A DNA stretch of 30,210 nucleotides, from assembly GCA_047975325.1 (NCBI GenBank), contig JBKEDF010000077.1:1-30210 (forward strand). Direction: 5' to 3'. Numbering within the stretch: the first letter of the stretch is position 1; every line of letters begins with the position of its first letter. The stretch is from JBKEDF01 sp047975325. GTDB lineage: Bacteria; Pseudomonadota; Alphaproteobacteria; Rhodobacterales; Rhodobacteraceae. Below the pieces are notes generated by a model. The model made no database searches, was not told the DNA's origin, and worked only from the letters and a program-made list of their open reading frames with translations. The translations under genes were made by a program, and so were the position numbers. Positions 22,584 to 30,210 of the stretch are shown one piece after another.

Positions 22584-23492
22584 TCAGGCAAAGATCATCG
22601 AGGAAAGCCTGCGCCGCCCCTTGAGGGCAACGGGATCCTGCGGTTTCAACGCCTCAAAAATGGTGAAAAGCTGGGTTTTGGCGGCGGCATCATTCCATTC
22701 ACGATCCCGGCGGAAAAGATCCAGAAGTTCATCCACGGCCTCCTCGACCTGCCCGCTGGCATGAAGCGCCTGCGCCAGGTCAAACCGCGCCTGATAGTCT
22801 TCGGGATTGGCCTCGACGGCGGAACGCAATTCGGCCACCGGTCCCGCATGAGCGGCCTGTTCGGCCAGGGCAATCTGGGCGCGTGCCGCCTCAACCTCCT
22901 GCGCATTGGCAATCTTTTCTGGCACCGAGGCCAGCAATTCCGCAGCGCGCGTCGCCTCCCCCAGCGCCAGATGCGCCCTTACAAGCCCGCCAAAGGCCGC
23001 CGCATTTTCCGGCTCTTCCCCGAGGATTGCGGCAAATGTTTCGGCGGCATCCACCGCCGCCCCTTCGGTCAGCATCGTCTCGGCGGCTTCCAATGCCTCG
23101 CCCAGGCCCCCGTCACCGCCCAATGCCGCAACCCGTGTCACGAATTCGGTGAGTTCCGAGGCAGGCAGTGCACCCTGAAACGCATCCACGGGCTTGCCAT
23201 CAAAGAAGGCATAGACCGTAGGAATGGACTGGACCCGAAGCTGTGCCGCAATCGCCTGGTTTTCATCGACATTGACCTTGACCATGCGGACCTTGCCGCC
23301 CGCTGCCATCACCGCCGCCTCAAGGGCAGGGCCAAGCTGTTTACAGGGACCGCACCAGGGCGCCCAGAAATCCACAATGACCGGCACCTCGCGTGAGGTT
23401 TCGATCACGTCCTGCATGAAACTCGCTTCGGTACTGTCCTTGATCAGATCACCCGTTGCGGGTTTGGGGGTATTTTCTCCAAACGTGAGCAT
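22584..23492 (-). CDS. cnoX: Thioredoxin-TPR protein (CnoX/YbbN-like co-chaperone)
   Basis: 302 residues. The N-terminal thioredoxin domain (about 17-125) has VIVDFWAPWCGPCKQLGPAL, with an intact CGPC active site at 47-50, and the cis-Pro block VQSIPTVYAFFDG. The C-terminal half (about 135-290) is made of TPR-like helical repeats rich in Ala, Glu and Leu, for example AAAFGGLVRAHLALGEATRA and YQARFDLAQALHASGQVEEA. CnoX/YbbN proteins hold unfolding clients under oxidative stress and pass them to GroEL or DnaK. The Escherichia coli protein lacks the full CxxC, whereas alphaproteobacterial ones can keep it and be redox-active, as here. It is 12 nt upstream of the LON-domain gene, so the two may form a proteostasis unit. 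Confidence 0.93.
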   Translation of the reverse strand: MLTFGENTPKPATGDLIKDSTEASFMQDVIETSREVPVIVDFWAPWCGPCKQLGPALEAAVMAAGGKVRMVKVNVDENQAIAAQLRVQSIPTVYAFFDGKPVDAFQGALPASELTEFVTRVAALGGDGGLGEALEAAETMLTEGAAVDAAETFAAILGEEPENAAAFGGLVRAHLALGEATRAAELLASVPEKIANAQEVEAARAQIALAEQAAHAGPVAELRSAVEANPEDYQARFDLAQALHASGQVEEAVDELLDLFRRDREWNDAAAKTQLFTIFEALKPQDPVALKGRRRLSSMIFA

Positions 23493-23592
23493 TGCATCCT
23501 CTTTGCGCGGATATTCGTTGCCTTCCTATATGCGCATGGGCAGGCAAAAGGCCAAGGGGGAATGCGCATCATGCGGGAAATCCCCGCGGCGG

Positions 23593-24381
23593 TTACAGGT
23601 CAAAGCTGGCAAAGACCGGTGCATGATCAGATGGCTTTTCCCAGCCACGCACCTGCCGCAGGACCCGGCTGCCATGACCTGCAGCGGCAATGTCGCTGCT
23701 GGCCCAGATATGATCAAGCCTGCGACCCTTGTCCGCTGCATCCCAATCCCGGGCGCGATAGGACCACCAGCTGTAAAGCAGGCCATCGGGAATATCGGCG
23801 CGGGTCACATCCACCCAGTCGCCCGCCTCCATGACCGCATTGAAATGATCAACCTCGATCGGGGTATGGCTGACAATCTTGAGAAGCTGCTTGTGGCTCC
23901 AGACATCATCCTCGCGTGGTGCGATATTCAGATCGCCCACCAGTATGGATTTTCCGGGCTTGTCCTTACGGCACCAATCGCGCAGCTCGGTCAGGTAATC
24001 AAGCTTCTGGCCGAATTTTTCATTCACCGCGCGATCAGGCACATCGCCACCCGCCGGGACATAGCAGTTATGGATCACCACGCCATTTTCCAGCCGTGCC
24101 GCAACATGGCGCGCATGCCCAAGACCCGCGAAATCAATATCCCCGGCATCCGAAATCGGCAATCGCGACAGGATCGCCACGCCATTGTAACCCTTCTGTC
24201 CCCGCGCCACGCAATGACCGTAACCAAGTGCGCGGAACTGTTCGAGCGGGATCTTTTCAACCGGGCTCTTGCATTCCTGAAGGCACAGGATATCCGGCGC
24301 CTCTTCCTTCAGCAGGCGGGCGACCAGATCCTCCCGCAGGCGAACGGAGTTGATATTCCAGGAGGCGAGGGTAAAGGGCAT
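23593..24381 (-). CDS. xthA: Exodeoxyribonuclease III
   Basis: 262 residues from the ATG at 24381, where family homology begins (MPFTLASWNINSVRLR); an open frame continues upstream to 24540, but it overlaps the SulP gene and has no family character. It is an AP endonuclease and 3'-5' exonuclease for base-excision repair. Catalytic and metal-binding residues are visible: Asn9 (SWNIN), Glu36 (LCLQECKSP), the SILVGDLNIAPREDDVW block with its Asp and Asn, and Asp252-His253 (KPSDHAPV). GYNGVAILSR and KGRRLDHIWAS are also typical. The gene lies 97 nt after the SulP gene and 100 nt before the thioredoxin-TPR gene; those gaps show no other gene and no clear terminator. Confidence 0.95.
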   Translation of the reverse strand: MPFTLASWNINSVRLREDLVARLLKEEAPDILCLQECKSPVEKIPLEQFRALGYGHCVARGQKGYNGVAILSRLPISDAGDIDFAGLGHARHVAARLENGVVIHNCYVPAGGDVPDRAVNEKFGQKLDYLTELRDWCRKDKPGKSILVGDLNIAPREDDVWSHKQLLKIVSHTPIEVDHFNAVMEAGDWVDVTRADIPDGLLYSWWSYRARDWDAADKGRRLDHIWASSDIAAAGHGSRVLRQVRGWEKPSDHAPVFASFDL

Positions 24382-24478
24382 CGGCAAGGCTCCGTCAGGA
24401 TCGGTTTTTGCAATAGACCCTTTCACCGCCGCAGGCGCAACTGTCAAAGCGGCATTATTGCCAAACCGATACCAGAGC

Positions 24479-25969
24479 CTAATGCGCGGCGAGCTTGTCC
24501 ATCGCACCAGGCTTGTCATGCAGGGCAAGCTTGTCAACAATGGTTTCGGATGCCCTGTTCATGCCCCGGATTTCGACCCTCGCCCCACCGCGCCGGAATT
24601 TCAGCACGGCCATGTCCAGCGCCTGAACCGACGAGATATCCCAGATATGTGCACGGCTTACATCGATCATTACATAGTCTACGGATTCACGGAAATCAAA
24701 ACCATCCATGAAGTCCTCTACCGACCCATAGAAGATCTGCCCTTCGATACGATAGGTCCGGCTGCGGCCATCCTCGCTCAATTCCGAAGTGACGCGGAAA
24801 AGCTGCGCGATTTTCGCGGCAAAGAAGATACCCGACAGCAGGACACCCAGCAGCACCCCAATGGCAAGGTTATGCGTATAGACCACGGCCCCAACGGTCG
24901 CGAGCATCACGATCGAAGAAGATTGCGGGTGGGTTTTCAGCGATTTGATCGAAGACCAGGAAAATGTACCGATCGAGACCATGATCATGATGGCAACCAG
25001 CGCGGGCATCGGGATCTGCGCCACCCAGCGATCCAGAAACACGACAAAGATCAGCAACATGACCCCAGCGAAAGCGCAGGACAGCCGCCCGCGGCCACCC
25101 GATTTCACATTGATCATCGACTGGCCGATCATTGCGCAACCCGCCATGCCGCCAATGAAACCGGTGGCGGTATTGGCCAGACCCTGGCCGATGCATTCCT
25201 GATTGCGGCTGGTTTTCGTATCGGTCAGTTCATCCACAAGGTTCTGCGTCATCAGGCTTTCAAGCAACCCCACGACCGCCACCGCCACCGCATAGGGCAG
25301 GATGATCATCAATGTCTCCAGCGTGAACGGAATGTCAGGCAGAAGAAAGACCGGCAATGTATCCGGCAACTCGCCCATATCGCCCACAGTCCGGACATCC
25401 CAGCCGAAATACATGCTCAGCGCCGTCAGGATGATGATCGTAACAAGCGGCGAGGGAATGGCACGGGTGATCAGCGGAAACAGATAGATAATCGCCAGAC
25501 CTGCCGCAACAAGTACATAGGTCAGCCCGGTAACGCGTGCCGGATCAAGTTCCGGCAATTGCGCCATGAAGATCAGGATTGCCAGGGCGTTGACAAAACC
25601 CGTCATCACCGATTTCGACACATAGCGCATGACGAAGCCAAGCCTCAGCAGGCCAAGCCCGATCTGGATCAATCCGGCAAGAACGGTTGCTGCAAGCAGA
25701 TATTGCAAACCATGATCACGTACCAGTGTGACCATCAGAACCGCCGTGGCGGCCGTGGCGGCCGAAATCATCCCCGGACGTCCGCCCGCAATCGCCGTGA
25801 TGACGGCAATGGAAAAAGAGGCGTAAAGCCCCACTTTCGGGTCCACCCCTGCAATGATCGAAAAGGCAATGGCCTCGGGGATCAGCGCAAGCGCAACCAC
25901 GAGACCGGAAAGCAGGTCGGGGCGAATATTGCCAAACCATTCGCGACGATACCGGGTCAGATTTATCAT
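24479..25969 (-). CDS. SulP-family anion transporter with C-terminal STAS domain
   Basis: 496 residues. The N-terminal segment RPDLLSGLVVALALIPEAIA (about 16-35) is the SulP signature that opens a membrane domain of roughly 12-14 helices; TGFVNALAILIFMAQLPEL, LVGLLESLM-like and GFIGGMAGCAMIGQSMIN blocks follow, the last being the conserved GG-x-x-G-x-x-x-I-GQS-x-x-N element. The C-terminal STAS domain (about 405-490) contains YRIEGQIFYGSVEDF and VDYVMIDVSRAHIWDISSVQ. Family members carry sulfate, bicarbonate, dicarboxylates or other anions; bacterial close relatives are not reliably assigned. The start ATG at 25969 has a small CGGGG-ATA-CCCCG hairpin (25996-26008) 27 nt upstream. It follows rpoC after a terminator, so it should have its own promoter. 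Confidence 0.93.
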   Translation of the reverse strand: MINLTRYRREWFGNIRPDLLSGLVVALALIPEAIAFSIIAGVDPKVGLYASFSIAVITAIAGGRPGMISAATAATAVLMVTLVRDHGLQYLLAATVLAGLIQIGLGLLRLGFVMRYVSKSVMTGFVNALAILIFMAQLPELDPARVTGLTYVLVAAGLAIIYLFPLITRAIPSPLVTIIILTALSMYFGWDVRTVGDMGELPDTLPVFLLPDIPFTLETLMIILPYAVAVAVVGLLESLMTQNLVDELTDTKTSRNQECIGQGLANTATGFIGGMAGCAMIGQSMINVKSGGRGRLSCAFAGVMLLIFVVFLDRWVAQIPMPALVAIMIMVSIGTFSWSSIKSLKTHPQSSSIVMLATVGAVVYTHNLAIGVLLGVLLSGIFFAAKIAQLFRVTSELSEDGRSRTYRIEGQIFYGSVEDFMDGFDFRESVDYVMIDVSRAHIWDISSVQALDMAVLKFRRGGARVEIRGMNRASETIVDKLALHDKPGAMDKLAAH

Positions 25970-26179
25970 AACTCTTCCATGCCCCTGTCAAACTACGGGG
26001 ATACCCCGGCAACACAGGCGCGGGAGATGTTTCGGATTTTCGACCTTCGCCGGTTCAGGCCGTAAGGAACAGCACCGGACAAGGACCGCGCGCTGTAAAT
26101 CGCAACCCGACTGGAATGACAACCCCCACAAGGGTCAAACGGGCCATATTCCCGCGGTCTGTTGTTGAAAATGCCATGA
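25970..26179. other. Intergenic region between the rpoC terminator and the SulP gene
   Basis: 210 bp read toward the SulP gene on the minus strand. It holds the short hairpin CGGGG-ATA-CCCCG at 25996-26008, just 5' of the SulP start. A promoter must lie here if the rpoC terminator is effective, but I could not pick a convincing -35/-10 pair. A 40-codon frame begins at the ATG at about 26178, but it has no ribosome site or recognisable family and was not called. Confidence 0.4.
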
Positions 26180-26210
26180 AAAAGCCCCCGCCACAGGGCG
26201 AGGGCTTTTG
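26180..26210 (-). terminator. Rho-independent terminator of rpoC
   Basis: On the minus strand AAAAGCCCTCGCC pairs with GGCGGGGGCTTTT around a CTGT-type loop: a 13-bp stem with one G-U pair, ending in five U residues. It lies 21 nt after the rpoC stop. This is a textbook intrinsic terminator, and its AT ends make it partly able to act in both directions. Confidence 0.9.
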
Positions 26211-26231
26211 ATATTCACGAAACAGGGTGGA

Positions 26232-29200
26232 TTATTCGGTGCGATTTTCCACCACATCGACAAGGCCGCTTTCCTCTTCGACATCCACGACCGGCGCGGC
26301 CAGGGCTGCGGCCTCCTCGGCCTCGGCCCGGCGCTGTTCCACCACTTTCATGTCGCGTTCGGCGGCAATGCGCTTCACACGGGTCGTGGCGCCACCTGTC
26401 CCGGCAGGGATCAGGCGACCGACGATGACGTTTTCCTTCAGTCCGACAAGCTTGTCGCGCTTGCCCTGAACCGAGGCTTCCGTCAGCACGCGGGTCGTTT
26501 CCTGGAAAGAGGCGGCCGAGATGAAGCTGCGGGTCTGCAGGGAGGCTTTGGTGATCCCCAGAAGGATCGGTTCCGCCTCGGCCGGGCTCAGGCCGTTCTT
26601 TTCAGCCTTGGCATTCACCTCATCAAGTTCGGCCTTGTCCACATGTTCGCCCTTCAGCAGCGTCGTCTGCCCGCTGTTGAGGATCTCGAACTTCTGCAGC
26701 ATCTGGCGAACGATCACCTCGATATGCTTGTCGTTGATCTTCACACCTTGCAGGCGATAGACGTCCTGAACCTCATCAATCATGTAATTGGCCAGGGCCT
26801 CAACCCCCATGATCCGCAGGATATCATGCGGGGCAGGGTTGCCATCCATGATATAGTCGCCCTTCTGGACAAAATCGCCTTCCTGCACCGGAATATGTTT
26901 GCCCTTCGGCACCATATATTCCATCGGCGGGAGCGTATCATCCACAGGTTCAACCGCGATGCGCCGCTTGTTCTTGTAGTCCTTGCCGAAACGGACATAC
27001 CCATCGGCTTCCGCGATGATGGCATTGTCCTTCGGACGACGGGCCTCGAACAGTTCGGCCACGCGCGGCAGACCCCCGGTGATATCCTTGGTCTTGGCGC
27101 CTTCACGCGGGATACGCGCGACAACATCGCCGGGCCGGATTTCCTGCCCGTCCTCGACCGAAAGGATTGCATCCACCGACATCGGATAGGAAATCGGGTT
27201 ACCGCCCTCACCCCGGACCGGTTCCCCGGTGGCGGGATCCATGACGATCACCTCCGGCTTGAGCTCATTGCCCTTGGGTGCCGAACGCCAATCCGAAACG
27301 ATTTTCTGGGTCATCCCCGTCGCATCGTCGGTATCCTCGCGCACCGAAATACCCGAGACAAGATCGACGAAACGTGCCACACCGGCCTTTTCAGCGATGA
27401 TGGGCAAGGTATAGGGATCCCATTCGAAGAGCTTGGTGCCACGCTTGATGGCCTGGCCATCCTTCACATGCACCTTCGCACCATAGCTGACCTTATGGCT
27501 TGCCCGTTCCTGGCCCGCATCATCAAGGATGGCGATCTGCATCGCGCGCCCCATGACAATCTGTTCGCCCGCCTCGTTTTCAAGCAGGTTCGCATTGCGG
27601 AACTCGACCTTGCCCTCCTGGCTGGCCTCAAGGAAGCTCTGCTGGCCACCCTGGGCGATCCCGCCAATGTGGAAGGTCCGCATCGTCAGCTGCGTGCCCG
27701 GTTCCCCGATCGACTGGGCTGCGATGATCCCCACGGCCTCACCCTGGTTCACCAGCGTACCGCGGGCCAGATCACGGCCGTAGCACATGGCGCAGACACC
27801 TTCCTCGGCCTCGCAGGTCAGCGGGGACCGGATCCGCGCCGCAACGACACCAAGCTGTTCGATCTCATCGGCCTTGCGTTCATCGATCAGTTCACCACGT
27901 GAAACGATCACCTCATCACCACCCGGCACAAGGATATCCTCAGCCGCGACACGACCCAGAATCCGTTCGGAAAGCGAGGCCACGACCTCCCCGTCATTCA
28001 CGGCCGCCGTGGCGGTAATGGACTGTTCCGTGCCACAATCATGTTCGCGCACGATGCAGTCCTGCGCCACATCCACCAGACGCCGGGTCAGATAACCCGA
28101 GTTGGCAGTTTTCAGCGCGGTGTCGGCCAGGCCTTTCCGGGCGCCGTGGGTGGAGTTGAAATACTCCAGCACCGTCAGGCCTTCCTTGAAGTTCGAAATA
28201 ATCGGCGTTTCGATGATCTCGCCCGAAGGTTTGGCCATCAGCCCGCGCATCCCGCCAAGCTGCTTCATCTGGGCAGGCGAACCCCGCGCCCCGGAATGGG
28301 ACATCATATAAACGGAGTTCGGTTCCATTTCCGCCCCGGCATCATCGTGACGCACAGCAGAAATTTCGCCCATCATTTCGGCGGCAACCTTGTCGGAACA
28401 TTTCGACCAGGCATCGACAACCTTGTTATATTTTTCACCCTGCGTGATCAGGCCGTCCATATATTGCTGTTCGTATTCCTTCACCTGTTCACGGACATCG
28501 TTGACGATCTCCCATTTGGTGTCGGGGATCAGCATGTCGTCCTTGCCGAAGGAAATCCCGGCCTTGAAGGCTTCACGGAAACCCAGCCCCATGATCTGGT
28601 CGCAGAAGATGACCGATTCCTTCTGGCCGCAATAGCGGTAGACGGTATCGATGACGGTCTGCACATCTTTCTTGCGCAGCAGTCGGTTAACCAGTTCGAA
28701 AGGTGCCTTGGCATTAAGCGGAAGCAGATTGCCCAGCCGCAACCGGCCCGGCGTGGTTTCGTAGCGCTTCCAGATCTCGTTGCCTTCCTCGTCGATCTGC
28801 TTGATCCGTGCGGTGATCTTGGCATGCAGATGCACCGCACCGGCGGCCAGCGCATGTTCCACCTCGGTGACATCGGCAAAGACCTTGCCTTCACCGACCA
28901 TACCCTTGCGTTCCATGGTGGTGTAGTAAAGACCCAACACCATATCCTGCGAAGGCACGATGATCGGCGCGCCGTTGGCGGGCGACAGCACGTTATTGGT
29001 GGACATCATCAAAACGCGCGCTTCCAGCTGGGCCTCAAGGCTCAGGGGGACGTGCACGGCCATCTGGTCGCCATCGAAATCGGCGTTGAAGGCGGAACAG
29101 ACCAGCGGATGAAGCTGGATCGCCTTGCCTTCAATCAGCATCGGCTCAAAGGCCTGGATGCCCAGGCGGTGCAACGTCGGCGCGCGGTTCAGAAGGACCG

Positions 29201-30210
29201 GATGTTCGCGGATTACCTCATCAAGGATATCCCAAACCTCGGGGCGTTCTTTCTCAACCAGTTTTTTCGCCTGTTTGACGGTGCTGGAAAGGCCCTTGGC
29301 CTCAAGCCGCGAATAGATGAAAGGCTTGAAGAGTTCCAGCGCCATCTTCTTGGGCAGCCCACATTGATGCAGCTTCAGTTCCGGCCCCGTCACGATAACC
29401 GAACGGCCCGAGAAATCCACGCGCTTACCCAGAAGGTTCTGGCGGAAACGGCCCTGTTTCCCCTTGAGCATGTCCGACAGGGATTTCAGCGGGCGCTTGT
29501 TGGTCCCGGTGATCACCCGGCCACGACGACCGTTGTCAAAGAGCGCGTCTACCGCCTCCTGCAGCATCCGCTTTTCGTTGCGCACGATGATATCGGGCGC
29601 GCGCAGCTCGATCAGACGCTTGAGGCGGTTGTTACGGTTGATGACCCGGCGATACAGGTCGTTCAGATCCGAGGTCGCAAAACGGCCACCATCCAGCGGA
29701 ACCAGCGGACGCAGTTCCGGCGGAATGACCGGGATCACGGTCAGCACCATCCATTCGGGACGGTTGCCCGATTCCAGGAAGCTTTCGACGATCTTCAGGC
29801 GCTTGATGATCTTTTTCGGCTTCAGCTCGCCCGTCGCCTCTTTCAGTTCTTCGCGAAGCTGTTCGGCGGTGGCAGCCAGATCGATATTGGCCAGCATCGC
29901 ACGGATCGCCTCGGCACCGATATCGGCGGTAAAGGCGTCAGCACCGTACTGGTCCTGCGCGTCCATGTATTCTTCTTCGGTCAGAAGCTGACCATAGGTC
30001 AGATCCGTCAGACCGGGTTCGATAACAACATAGTTTTCGAAATACAGGATGCGTTCCAGATCGCGCAGCGTCATGTCCAGCATCAGGCCGATGCGCGAGG
30101 GCAGCGATTTCAGGAACCAGATATGGGCAACCGGCGCAGCCAGTTCGATATGGCCCATGCGCTCGCGCCGGACCTTTTGCAGCGTGACTTCGACGCCGCA
30201 TTTCTCGCAG
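26232..30210 (-). CDS. rpoC: DNA-directed RNA polymerase subunit beta' (N-terminus beyond the window end)
   Basis: 1325 residues are visible; roughly the first 85 are missing because the gene enters from beyond 30210. The first visible residues CEKCGVEVTLQKVRRERMGH contain the last two cysteines of the N-terminal zinc ribbon. The catalytic NADFDGDQMAVH motif, whose three aspartates bind the active-site Mg2+, has its DFDGD codons at 29067-29081. The second zinc site has DCGT, and the CEAEEGVCAMC segment is at 27783-27815. The trigger-loop block AAQSIGEPGTQLTMRTFHIG and the C-terminal VQGKRDKLVGLKENVIVGRL followed by IPAGTGGATT are near invariant. The C-terminal tail is Ala/Glu-rich and acidic. 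rpoB should lie just beyond the window. A strong terminator follows, and rpsL is not the next gene here. Confidence 0.98.
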   Translation of the reverse strand, partial: CEKCGVEVTLQKVRRERMGHIELAAPVAHIWFLKSLPSRIGLMLDMTLRDLERILYFENYVVIEPGLTDLTYGQLLTEEEYMDAQDQYGADAFTADIGAEAIRAMLANIDLAATAEQLREELKEATGELKPKKIIKRLKIVESFLESGNRPEWMVLTVIPVIPPELRPLVPLDGGRFATSDLNDLYRRVINRNNRLKRLIELRAPDIIVRNEKRMLQEAVDALFDNGRRGRVITGTNKRPLKSLSDMLKGKQGRFRQNLLGKRVDFSGRSVIVTGPELKLHQCGLPKKMALELFKPFIYSRLEAKGLSSTVKQAKKLVEKERPEVWDILDEVIREHPVLLNRAPTLHRLGIQAFEPMLIEGKAIQLHPLVCSAFNADFDGDQMAVHVPLSLEAQLEARVLMMSTNNVLSPANGAPIIVPSQDMVLGLYYTTMERKGMVGEGKVFADVTEVEHALAAGAVHLHAKITARIKQIDEEGNEIWKRYETTPGRLRLGNLLPLNAKAPFELVNRLLRKKDVQTVIDTVYRYCGQKESVIFCDQIMGLGFREAFKAGISFGKDDMLIPDTKWEIVNDVREQVKEYEQQYMDGLITQGEKYNKVVDAWSKCSDKVAAEMMGEISAVRHDDAGAEMEPNSVYMMSHSGARGSPAQMKQLGGMRGLMAKPSGEIIETPIISNFKEGLTVLEYFNSTHGARKGLADTALKTANSGYLTRRLVDVAQDCIVREHDCGTEQSITATAAVNDGEVVASLSERILGRVAAEDILVPGGDEVIVSRGELIDERKADEIEQLGVVAARIRSPLTCEAEEGVCAMCYGRDLARGTLVNQGEAVGIIAAQSIGEPGTQLTMRTFHIGGIAQGGQQSFLEASQEGKVEFRNANLLENEAGEQIVMGRAMQIAILDDAGQERASHKVSYGAKVHVKDGQAIKRGTKLFEWDPYTLPIIAEKAGVARFVDLVSGISVREDTDDATGMTQKIVSDWRSAPKGNELKPEVIVMDPATGEPVRGEGGNPISYPMSVDAILSVEDGQEIRPGDVVARIPREGAKTKDITGGLPRVAELFEARRPKDNAIIAEADGYVRFGKDYKNKRRIAVEPVDDTLPPMEYMVPKGKHIPVQEGDFVQKGDYIMDGNPAPHDILRIMGVEALANYMIDEVQDVYRLQGVKINDKHIEVIVRQMLQKFEILNSGQTTLLKGEHVDKAELDEVNAKAEKNGLSPAEAEPILLGITKASLQTRSFISAASFQETTRVLTEASVQGKRDKLVGLKENVIVGRLIPAGTGGATTRVKRIAAERDMKVVEQRRAEAEEAAALAAPVVDVEEESGLVDVVENRTE

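Noticed and set aside
24382..24540. Longer N-terminus of exonuclease III
   Set aside because: It runs into the SulP gene; the conserved SWNIN block begins right after the ATG at 24381.
22365..24711. Long plus-strand frames opposite cnoX and xthA (22365-23396 and 23224-24711)
   Set aside because: No domain, start context or family resemblance; explained by codon bias of the minus-strand genes.
24350..26065. 571-codon open frame on the plus strand opposite the SulP and xthA genes
   Set aside because: His/Arg/Gln-rich antisense shadow with no recognisable domain; the minus-strand genes are clear family members.
26059..26178. 40-codon frame on the minus strand after the rpoC terminator
   Set aside because: No ribosome site and no known family; it begins inside or right at the terminator.
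26208..27902. 564-codon open frame on the plus strand opposite rpoC
   Set aside because: Antisense shadow of the highly conserved rpoC coding sequence, a common effect of its codon bias.
1..30210. CRISPR arrays, tRNA/rRNA genes, insertion sequences, prophage or integrase genes
   Set aside because: No regularly spaced repeats, cloverleaf sequences, transposase/integrase motifs or terminal repeats were recognised on either strand.

Overview
The window (about 58% G+C by eye) looks like a chromosomal segment of an alphaproteobacterium. The RpoC sequence and the xthA / thioredoxin-TPR / LON-domain / Trm112 gene order most resemble Rhodobacterales; that placement comes from recalled family resemblance, not from a search. 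It has two unlike halves. Positions 1-21.7 kb are an accessory, catabolic-looking locus with divergent and convergent operons, two LysR regulators and two uptake systems. Positions 21.7-30.2 kb are a one-direction (minus-strand) block of conserved genes ending in a partial rpoC.

Catabolic half. A truncated enoyl-CoA hydratase (minus) diverges from a three-gene plus-strand operon: class III CoA-transferase, acyl-CoA dehydrogenase and an alpha-methylacyl-CoA racemase-like protein. This operon converges with an eight-gene minus-strand operon of about 11 kb that starts beside a divergent GcvA-like LysR gene. In transcription order the eight genes encode an alkyl-DHAP-synthase-type FAD-linked oxidase, a second class III CoA-transferase, an FAD-dependent oxidoreductase, an IlvD/Edd-family dehydratase, and a peptide/opine-type ABC importer (binding protein, two permeases, double ATPase). 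Seven of the eight genes are separated by 13 nt or less or overlap; the exception is the 73-nt gap after the binding protein. Beyond the LysR gene lie a TRAP transporter (P, Q and M subunits), a second LysR gene and a divergent aldehyde dehydrogenase, closed by a hairpin terminator.

How it may work together (inference). The enzymes fit uptake of a hydroxylated, probably methyl-branched carboxylic acid, flavin oxidation and/or dehydration, CoA activation by transfer, epimerisation of a 2-methylacyl-CoA, alpha,beta-dehydrogenation and hydration. The substrate cannot be read from the sequence. Three intergenic regions (upstream of the CoA-transferase/dehydrogenase operon, between LysR and the oxidase operon, and upstream of the TRAP operon) share a CAWTTGAGYT-type element, which suggests one regulon controlled by the locus LysR protein.

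Conserved half. Trm112-like protein, LON substrate-binding-domain protein, CnoX-like thioredoxin-TPR protein, exonuclease III, a SulP anion transporter with a STAS domain, and rpoC with a strong intrinsic terminator. No tRNA, rRNA, CRISPR, insertion sequence or phage gene was seen.
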